A DNA stretch of 64,000 nucleotides, taken from NCBI GenBank assembly GCA_040437565.1, contig JBDOQK010000021.1, forward strand, positions 186,001 through 250,000, given 5' to 3'. Shown here in pieces: positions 11,370-19,010 of this stretch. The DNA comes from Albugo candida. Taxonomy: Eukaryota; Oomycota; Peronosporomycetes; Albuginales. Made by a program: the position numbers and the translations under genes. Under the pieces are notes generated by a model. It saw only the letters and a program-made list of their open reading frames with translations. It did not search any database and was not told the origin of the DNA. Position 1 is the stretch's first letter. Every line of letters starts with the position of its first letter.

Positions 11370-12449
11370 ATGGCAATATCGTTGCGTTTTCCAGAGGAAG
11401 CGATTCTCAGGTGCCTATAATCGCTGCAAATTGTACAGAAGCTTGACACTCTGATATGTGCACGTTAGTTCTCGTGCTTTTGATGTGACCGAGGAGCTGG
11501 ATTTTCTCAACGAAAAAGGAGTCCCAGAGACAATGCAATCGGACACTCCAAAAGCCTTTATGCGGGTATGCCACAATCTCAATACTGTTCCAAATCGAGC
11601 GCCGAATCATTGAATCGCATTTAGTGGAATTGTCAATTGCGTCAAGCACAATCGACAAAATTTGTAAATTCGAAGCTCGTTGCAAAATCGCTTCTTGTAG
11701 CAGCACCAGGAAGTGCACAGCACTTAATGCAGGCGATCGTGACTTCTGGTGAATGGAATGCAATTGGAGCAATCGTTGTCACGAGTTTGTTACCCGTACG
11801 ATTTTGTCGATAGCTTTTCAATATCAAATAATGAGCTTTTCGTTGCAGGCACATATCCAGCTAAAGGATCCGAGCCTTACGTGTGGATGCACAGTCTACT
11901 CGTCGCATTCAATCCACGACGCTGCTTTTGGTGACTTGATTGTAATCATCTGTGCTCAAGAGATCCCAAATGACGCGATGTACGTCTGGCTCAAAGCGAT
12001 TCAGAATCATTTTCAATCAGATGAAATCCTTTGCTTGGATTCGCATCTGCGAACGATTTATTCCACGCACGAAGAAAATTTGAGTGACACCGCCGTGATG
12101 AAAATGCTCTTTTCCTCAGCGACGAAAAGTGGTGATCTTTGTTCACAAGGAGCCTCTTTTCCCATCTTTCAAACTCCGCAGTTTGTGACTGGTGTCTCCG
12201 CTGCTCTATTGACACATGTAAGAGCTGTACGTGTCATTCTCGCTTTACACCGCACTAATTTTTATTTCATAGGGTGAAATCAACAACCGCTGTGTTCGGC
12301 TTTACATCTGCACGCATTCTGCATCAACGACAAAGGAAGAGTGTGTGCGGTGCTTTCTTCCACTTCTACTGTCCCTCAACCTGGAGTCGTGTCAGCACCA
12401 GTTCCAAGCACTTTGCGTCGAAGAAGCGCCCCATTTACTATACATTTGA
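11370..12449 (+). CDS. PSMG1: Proteasome assembly chaperone 1 (PAC1/PSMG1-like)
   Basis: Five exons can be read: 11,370-11,410, 11,469-11,565, 11,625-11,795, 11,849-12,217 and 12,273-12,449. Introns are 53-59 nt with GT..AG borders, and the product is 284 residues (human PSMG1 is 288). Family landmarks are in order: SLLVAAPGSAQHLMQAIVTSG, matching the IIAIGNNAVAF..NSGVW strand-helix; CGCTVYSS; then TPQFVTGVSAALLTHGE followed by RLYICTHS, matching the NIVHDLPAAVLSYCQVW..ILYLCYT region. With PAC2, PAC1 forms a heterodimer that scaffolds the alpha ring of the 20S proteasome. The assignment rests on family recall across a divergent sequence; exon phases all fit. Confidence 0.85.
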
Positions 12450-12612
12450 TAGCAGCACACTCACTTCCACTTTTTGAATGAGAATGAATGCGCTTTTGAT
12501 GTGCGCGCGACAGAGAAAATTAAAAAATGAGAGTGAATTTACTTTCTGTTTACTTCAACTTCAACTTCAACCAACCCCCACGAATGCTCTCAATAAAAGA
12601 CTCTTGATTGTT

Positions 12613-12965
12613 TTACTTGCGTTCGTCATTGGGTTTGAGCACTTGAGAGCGGTTAAATTCGGGTTCTTTGTCGTTGAGTGCCTGTTGCATTTGCCTTATT
12701 TGCTGTAGTGTTCCTAGATACGTTGCCCGGCAGATGAACCTAGTAACATCACTCGTAAGTGCGGCTGGTTCCCATTGCTTTATTCTTACCAGCTTCCGGC
12801 GGCCGCTACACCGAAAGATGTGATCGCATAGTCACACGCTTTACGGACGTGACGTGTTGTACGGTATTGATGTAATCCGACAAGTGTGCCACAAGCGATT
12901 CCCCACATCATACCCGAGCGAAAACACGGAGGATTGTGAAGTAGCTCGCGGTTGGTCGGCGTCAT
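12613..12965 (-). CDS. COX20: Cytochrome c oxidase assembly protein COX20-like
   Basis: Exons 12,965-12,790 and 12,739-12,613 with a 50-nt intron give a 100-residue protein. The PPCFRSGMMWGIACGTLVGL segment, then TRHVRKACDYAITSFGVAAA, matches the two short membrane helices of COX20/FAM36A (TPCARHS..., then RRSCD...), followed by a charged C-terminal tail. In other eukaryotes COX20 sits in the inner mitochondrial membrane and chaperones newly made Cox2. The start at 12,965 is the first in-frame ATG; a GTG lies 9 bases upstream. It is divergent from SDHAF1 with 63 bp between starts. Confidence 0.85.
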
Positions 12966-13028
12966 TGCCGTCACGCACCTAAGAATTGTTGTTATGTACG
13001 TTTTGATGCGATCAAGTACGGATTAAGG

Positions 13029-13378
13029 ATGATGAATCGACCGCATTCCGGACTGCAAAAACAAGTACTGCAACTGTACAAATTACTTCTAAAAGCAGCG
13101 AAACGGAAAGATCAGGGTGCAGAGAATCAAGGAGGAACTACATATCGCTATGTCCGCGAGCGTTTTCGTGAGAATGTAAGGATGTACTTGTCACAAAAAC
13201 TTGGTCTGAGTGCTGGTGTCTTACCTTATTTGAGGCGGAAAGCGTTGACCGATCGGATTTTGCCAAAATTGAGTATTTATTGCGGAAAGGAGACCGTGAT
13301 TTGAAAATGGTTGATCGTATTAAATCAGCGAACTTTACACGAGTCCGACCGCATTTCAACAAGCCGGAAACTCTATAA
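13029..13378 (+). CDS. SDHAF1: Succinate dehydrogenase assembly factor 1, LYR-motif protein
   Basis: Exons 13,029-13,175 and 13,235-13,378 with a 59-nt intron encode 96 residues. The N-terminus SGLQKQVLQLYKLLLKA carries the LYR-type motif (here LYK), followed by a YVRERFRENV helix, then FAKIEYLLRKGDRDLK and a basic C-terminus ending FTRVRPHF. This is the SDHAF1 layout, including the IEYLxRxG motif. The mitochondrial factor helps deliver Fe-S clusters to the Sdh2 subunit of complex II. Two ATGs are in tandem at 13,029 and 13,032; either may be used. The shared short promoter with COX20 pairs two respiratory-chain assembly factors. Confidence 0.9.
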
Positions 13379-13459
13379 TGCAGATACAATTACTCTAAAT
13401 ACAAGCAAGCTATGCTGTTGTTTTTGTTTCTGTGGGCGATGGTTTGTTGCATGTTTACT

Positions 13460-14134
13460 TTACACAACATAAAGGGTTACCAAAATCGCGATGAGTATAA
13501 CCACAATCACATACAACTTGCAAGACTACAATAACGAAGATTAACTCATTCCTTTCGTGTTTCGTAAATAACTTACCTTTTTCTTTTGTGCATTCACTTC
13601 ACGTGCAATAAGTTCCTCTCGCTCTAAATCTGCTTGTGCTTGATCCATTCGCTACAATTCATCGGCTAAGTACGGCTTCACTCGTAATAGTAGACGACTT
13701 ACATTTCCGAGATCATCGATAATCGCATTCTGCTCTACAACCTCACCATTGATGGCATTCGCATGATTCTTCAATCCTTTGACTCCAGTGTGTATTTGAT
13801 CGAGCACGTTGTCTTGATCGGACATCTGTGCATTCTTGCGCTGTTCGTATTCCTGCGCGCTCATGTTCTGATAATCTATCTCGCCATCCGAATCGAGAGA
13901 GCTACTATTGTGGTACATTGGATGATCTTGTCTTCCCATTCTCGCTAATGCATTTATATTTTCGTTTGTAAGTGTACCGTGATCGTTACCGATTCTACCA
14001 CGGGTACGGGTTGACGAAGCTAAGAGCCAATCCGAAGGAACGTGGATATATGTACCCCTAGTATTCGCACTTTTTACCAATAGATAGAGACTACATCTGC
14101 CATTTCTGACACGGTTGTCTACCCACTTTATCAT
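13460..14134 (-). CDS. Qc-SNARE (syntaxin-8-like), C-terminal membrane anchor
   Basis: Exons 14,134-13,703, 13,651-13,577 and 13,525-13,460 give 190 residues as read. The SNARE motif runs from SDQDNVLDQIHTGVKGL through VVEQNAIIDDLGN into RMDQAQADLEREE, with the central Gln of the ionic layer in VVEQNAIID. It is followed by KKKSCKLYVIVV, a single C-terminal transmembrane anchor. This order fits Qc-SNAREs of the endosome/Golgi such as syntaxin 8. The N-terminus is uncertain: an alternative first exon from ATG 14,298 (MITSTRLWR) joined by a 45-nt intron is possible and would cross the N gap duplicate. It is divergent from SFT2. Confidence 0.8.
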
Positions 14135-14148
14135 TGCATACTTAAATT

Positions 14149-14292
14149 ACCTCCACAATCTTGTGCTAGTNNNNNNNNNNNNNNNNNNNNNNNNNNNNNN
14201 NNNNNNNNNNNNNNNNNNNNNNNNNNNNNNNNNNNNNNNNNNNNNNNNNNNNNNNNNNNNNNNNNNNNNNACCTCCACAATCTTGTGCTAGT
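14149..14292. other. 100-N gap with 22-bp duplicated flanks
   Basis: The Ns are at 14,171-14,270. The 22 bases before the gap (14,149-14,170) are repeated directly after it (14,271-14,292). The true SNARE-SFT2 intergenic distance is therefore about 137 bp. Confidence 0.85.
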
Positions 14293-14393
14293 AATCATAG
14301 TCGTGTAAATTAATAAGTCGGCTGAATGGGCACAGCGAATCCTATCTTTGGCAAACCAGGTTTCCGTAGAAAGTTGGGCGACTTAAAGCTACC

Positions 14394-15051
14394 ATGGATC
14401 ATATCAAAGTCATCATGGGCGGATCGGCAGTGACAGACAGCATGAGTGGAACCGATTCGTCCGCATCGATGTGTCCCACGCTATCCAAAACACAGCGACT
14501 TGTTGGATTTGCTGTTTGTTTTGTTGCTGGGTACATAATCAGCTTCGGGGTACACACATATGTAGTCGCTGTTGCCAGTTTATAACCTCTAAACTTCAGT
14601 CGACATTCGCTCTTTTGGTTGGGAATACGAGTGGTGCAACTTTCGGGATTACGTATTCAGTCGGAAACGTATTGGCTTTGTGCGGGTACGGATATTAACG
14701 AATCAGTGCTCGTCCTGCTTCTAATGTGAGAATAGTTCTGGGTTCCTGGCTGGTCCAAAACAGCAATTGAAGCTGATGATGACGCCCGTAAGAAGAGTGG
14801 CAGCAGCGATGTATGTTGGAATGATAGTTGTCGTCCTGGTCGTAGCTTGTGCGGTGAGAGTGCTCCACTCCATTTCCTTCAACCATCCTAAATCTGTATG
14901 ACAGGCGCCTAATCTAGGCGGACTGGTCCTATTCCTCGTGTTGATTCAGTTTCTCACCGCCATATGGTACACTGCGACTTACATTCCCTTTGGTCAGCGT
15001 GTCATCAAGAGGGTATTAGGGAATGTTTGCGGTGTTTCTGACGCTTTCTGA
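14394..15051 (+). CDS. SFT2: SFT2-family vesicle transport membrane protein
   Basis: Exons 14,394-14,549, 14,600-14,685, 14,736-14,853 and 14,905-15,051, with introns of 50-51 nt, encode 168 residues. Four hydrophobic spans are visible: RLVGFAVCFVAGYIISFG; ATFGITYSVGNVLALCGSGF followed by LAGPKQQLKLM; VAAAMYVGMIVVVLVVA; and LGGLVLFLVLIQFLTAIWY, ending YTATYIPFGQ. The GNVLAL...FLxGPxxQLK and WYxxxYIPxxR/Q motifs are diagnostic of SFT2/Got1-like proteins acting in endosome-to-Golgi fusion. Its divergent neighbour is a SNARE of the same pathway. Confidence 0.92.
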
Positions 15052-15323
15052 GTGATTGTTAGTAATGAAAATAATGTAAAATGAGTTGTAGGATGACTAT
15101 ATTCAGGGTAGAGAAAGAATGAAAAGTCGGGTTATAGTATTTGTTGGGAAGAATTGGGTGCTTCTAAGGAGTCAATGTTCTCCGTTAGGCGATGTATTTT
15201 ACGCGAGAAACATATCAATAATACGTGTCGTATTTCATCAAATGGGTGAATACGTGGTCATAAACGCATTATAAATGACTTCTAGTTACTCATTATTCAA
15301 ATTACTTCGATCAACACTCAATC

Positions 15324-15767
15324 ATGAAAATGCAACTCATCGTCCTCTCTGCTATTATGGCGATTTCCTCAGCGCGCAACTTACAGGGAAAAGTTCTGGG
15401 GGACACTGTAGCTTCAGCCGATCCCAAATCTAGTAACGCCGGTTCTTCCAATCCGCCCCTTGGAAGCAGCAAATTGGCGAAAAATGACACCGAAGAGGAA
15501 AAAGGAAGTGATTCTCACTCGGTTGACAAATCCAAGGACCACGTCCACACACCAGGGGATGGCCACGACCACACACCAGGGGATGGCCACGACCACACAC
15601 CAGGGGATGGCCACGACCATTCACCGACAACTTCGAATACCGACACCAAGGATGGAAGCTCGTCAAGTGGGCATTCAGGCACTCCTGCTTCATCTGCCGC
15701 CCTTATCTCGGTTCAACTTGCATTTTCGGTGGCAATGGGCGCAAGCATCTTCAGCGCTTTCCTGTAG
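15324..15767 (+). CDS. Secreted His/Asp-rich protein with probable GPI anchor
   Basis: The 147-residue protein starts with a signal peptide (MKMQLIVLSAIMAISSA), has a Ser/Asn/Lys-rich hydrophilic body, and contains three exact tandem copies of the octapeptide HTPGDGHD plus a partial fourth (residues about 75-101). It ends with a small-residue site (GTPASSAA) and a hydrophobic tail (SVQLAFSVAMGASIFSAFL), typical of GPI attachment signals. The clustered HDH motifs suggest divalent-metal binding at the cell surface, which is inference. No catalytic domain is present and I recognise no named family. It sits alone on the plus strand between SFT2 and the Rab-like gene. Confidence 0.75.
   Translation: MKMQLIVLSAIMAISSARNLQGKVLGDTVASADPKSSNAGSSNPPLGSSKLAKNDTEEEKGSDSHSVDKSKDHVHTPGDGHDHTPGDGHDHTPGDGHDHSPTTSNTDTKDGSSSSGHSGTPASSAALISVQLAFSVAMGASIFSAFL
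15546..15617 (+). repeat. 24-bp tandem repeat, three exact copies
   Basis: Three identical 24-bp units at 15,546-15,569, 15,570-15,593 and 15,594-15,617 encode HTPGDGHD. Identity at synonymous sites points to recent expansion or slippage. Confidence 0.9.
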
Positions 15768-15782
15768 TTTGTACATTTTTTT

Positions 15783-17910
15783 TCATATAGAAACTGCAAT
15801 ACAACTTTGATTTTCCTTCAATTCTTTATATTTTTTTACACTAGCCTTAGTGCCGTGTATCTTTGACAAATAGCAGCTGTCATTTGGATGAAACATCTCA
15901 CAATCCACAGTTAAATTGATACGATTACGACATCCGTTAAGTACTGTTATGACAACTACGATATAACGCAGTTTTCTTTGTGCTTCGATCCTTTCAGAAT
16001 CAGTGATTTCTGAGTGAGTTCCGCTATGAAGCAAACCAAACATTAGTGTGGTACTCGACTCGACTTTCGGATACAAGCACTCACGATTCACACTCATAAT
16101 AAGTGCGTCACGAGCAATCGTTTCCAACGCGTCGTTAATGTTTTCTGACGTTTTCGCACTCGTTTCTGTCGTGAAAAAAACAATCACACACTATTACATT
16201 TCCATCAACCTCCACGTACCAATGAATCGACAATTGTATTGCTTTGCAATTGCTTCACCGTCGCGAGAAGGAACCGAACGGTTACTCAAATCAATCTTAT
16301 TTCCGACCAGCAACATTGCCGGTAAATGGGGCNNNNNNNNNNNNNNNNNNNNNNNNNNNNNNNNNNNNNNNNNNNNNNNNNNNNNNNNNNNNNNNNNNNN
16401 NNNNNNNNNNNNNNNNNNNNNNNNNNNNNNNNTTCTGAGTGAGTTCCGCTATGAAGCAAACCAAACATTAGTGTGGTACTCGACTCGACTTTCGGATACA
16501 AGCACTCACGATTCACACTCATAATAAGTGCGTCACGAGCAATCGTTTCCAACGCGTCGTTAATGTTTTCTGACGTTTTCGCACTCGTTTCTGTCGTGAA
16601 AAAAACAATCACACACTATTACATTTCCATCAACCTCCACGTACCAATGAATCGACAATTGTATTGCTTTGCAATTGCTTCACCGTCGCGAGAAGGAACC
16701 GAACGGTTACTCAAATCAATCTTATTTCCGACCAGCAACATTGCCGGTAAATGGGGCGATGAAAATTGCCGGATATTGTTCATCCAGTACTCGACATCTA
16801 CGAATTATGGGTTAGTGAAACCTCCACAACTTGATAGTTGGTAGACGCACTGTCAAAGCCGCGTTTATCGGTCACATCGTACACCAACACAATTCCATTC
16901 GCTCCCTTGTAATATGCTATGCTATTTATTAGTATCCAATCATACGCACTTCCTAGTGTCATACTTGCAGTGATACGATGAAATCGTTCTTGACCGGCCG
17001 TATCCCAAATCTGCAATGTAATATCTTGACCCGCGATAGAAACCTGCCTCAACTTGAAATCGACACTACAACAAGAATCTGTGAGGGAATCTTTCATTGA
17101 GATATTGGTACCTACCCCGCAGTCGCTAGCATGGAGTCTGAGAATTTATCGCCCGAAAAAACGCGCATAAGACTCGTTTTCCCAACACCAGAATCGCCGA
17201 GCAAAAGAAGCTTCAATTTATGCTTTTTTGGAGGTACAGCTTGATCTGTGGCACACGGTTGTTCGGTGAGGGAACGAGATGACGAAAGCGGTAACTTGGA
17301 TGTTGCTTTAAACATTCTCGACTTGAAAAGCGCGGCTTTCGACGCCAAAGACTGAATATAGAGTGAGTGGTGTGCGCGATTACATGCATTCTGAACGCAC
17401 CTGCTTGGAATTTCGCTCCATGCTAGATCGTTTCTTCTCATCTTCTTCCATCTGTTTCTCTTCCAATTCTTCTTCTGTCGGTTTCCATGTATTTCGACCG
17501 TGTGCTACTAAACTTGAATCTAATGAGAGTTGTAACCCTTCCGATAACACATCCAAAGCTTGAGCGGATAAAGCTCCGGTTGGTTGTACCACTTTGACTT
17601 TGCTTGTCTTTTTATCATCTGGTAATTTGGTTACGTCCACGGGTGTTGATCCTGCCAAGTATACTTTCGATAGTGCTGCGGCACGTTTCGCGACGTCTTC
17701 GTTAGGTTCGCAGTCGCTTTCAGCCTCGTCATTTATAGATGAAAAGCTTTGTGATCGCCTTCTGCACTGTTGGATGCGTGATAATTGCTCTTCGTCGACA
17801 GTATTAGATTCGGGTGATTCATTTGTTTCACCGATGATCGAACGACTGCGAGATCGGCCACGTGAATCGATGGACCGCTCCATTTCGGCTTCCCATTCGG
17901 AATCCGTCAT
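15783..17910 (-). CDS. Rab-like small GTPase with long N-terminal extension
   Basis: Exons 17,910-17,401, 17,351-17,116, 17,065-16,965, 16,916-16,851, 16,797-16,645 and 16,165-15,783 (the last read in the lower duplicate) join in phase to about 482 residues; introns are 47-54 nt. Residues 1-215 are a charged Ser/Arg/Glu-rich extension without a known domain. The G domain follows: G1 GDSGVGKTS (about 222), G3 [26 protein letters not shown]4 GNKID and G5 ETSAK, closest to the Rab8/Rab18 group. Switch I reads ATAGVDF where TIGVDF is usual. A C-terminal prenylation cysteine motif is not evident, and the last exon boundary is uncertain. It is likely a membrane-trafficking GTPase. Confidence 0.9.
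16008..16757. other. 100-N gap with duplicated flanks (325 bp)
   Basis: The Ns are at 16,333-16,432. Bases 16,008-16,332 recur at 16,433-16,757, so the Rab-like G5 exon and part of the preceding exon appear twice. Confidence 0.92.
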
Positions 17911-18385
17911 GTGAAAATGGAGATCGAGAAGTATACGATGCAAGTATACTAATATATGATGTATACCGCTGTACCCCAGTCAATGTGTGGTTTACGTTTC
18001 GATGACGAGATTTTAGTTACGAGACGAATTGTACCCCGAAATGCGTGGTTATGTTCTTGATATGAAGTTTATAATTTGCGTACGTTACGAATAGCGTGGA
18101 TGCAAATTGCACGTATGATACGTGAAAGAATGGATGGATCAATACTCGTAAGTCCGATATTACTTAATGTTTTCTTTCAGTCCAGAAACTCTCCACATAG
18201 TTACTTTTCCTATCAAAAGCGTTTCCTGCCCAGCCTTTGCGGGTTACAACAAAATCAGAAAATACGCCCGTTGTGGAGGGAAGGGGTACGTCTTATTTTA
18301 CATTACTCTTGCAAAATGTAACGCGTTATATTATATTTGCGATAACCGCATGACGCATTTGCGAACTTTGTCGAAATCGGAGTCT
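17911..18385 (+). other. Intergenic, possible short spliced frame
   Basis: This is upstream of the Rab-like gene. Plus-strand open stretches (for example 18,076-18,321) and a GTAAGT..TTTCAG pair at about 18,148-18,180 hint at exons, but no domain can be recognised. Confidence 0.25.
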
Positions 18386-18466
18386 GGATATCATTTGCTA
18401 GAGAGGGTATGCAACTTCCTCAAGAATGTCATGCGTTTGGATCCTACTCGTCGATACACCGCATGA
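18386..18466 (+). pseudogene. Possible protein-kinase C-lobe remnant
   Basis: The frame reads YHLLERVCNFLKNVMRLDP and then TRRYTA directly before a stop. This resembles the end of CaMK/CMGC kinase domains (FIxxLMxxDPxKRxTA), but the usual HPW helix is missing and no kinase motif is found upstream. It is more likely a relic than a gene, and chance similarity is possible. Confidence 0.3.
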
Positions 18467-19010
18467 CCAATATTTTTCGAATCTTAGAAAAATAGTCTTT
18501 AATCAGGCTTTTACACATCTTGGATTTAATAGTCACTTCGTAAGAAAAAAGTATCTCAGAGCTACACAGCATTGAGAGCAACATATTCAGAGAAACACAC
18601 TGTATGGTCCCGAAATCCTGTTACGAGAAAGTAACGCATTGCGTATATCGACGAAACAGCAAACTTTTGACGCCATATCTGATGCATCTCATTCATCTAA
18701 ACCCAGAAAATACGTGTAATCACCTCATTCACCTCAATTTTCCAACCTTTTCGCCTTAAATAGACAGAGGTGGCAACAAACGAAACACTGTAGAAGCGGT
18801 ATTTCACGCGCGGCCATGCAGAATCTCTTGCCATTGGCTAGCATCGCATGGACTGTGATTGGTTTAAAATGGGATGCTCTCTCAACATGAAATTTATTGC
18901 AAAAGACAGTGTAAACGACAAGGATTGGTTGAGGTTGCGTCCTTGTTCCATTATAGCTGGTAAAAAAAATCGCTTGATTACCTAATTGAAACTGTCAACT
19001 TCACCAACAT
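18467..19010. other. Intergenic, nothing recognised
   Basis: No open frame of note and no repeat shared with the rest of the window. This is the 3' flank of the helicase gene. Confidence 0.5.
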
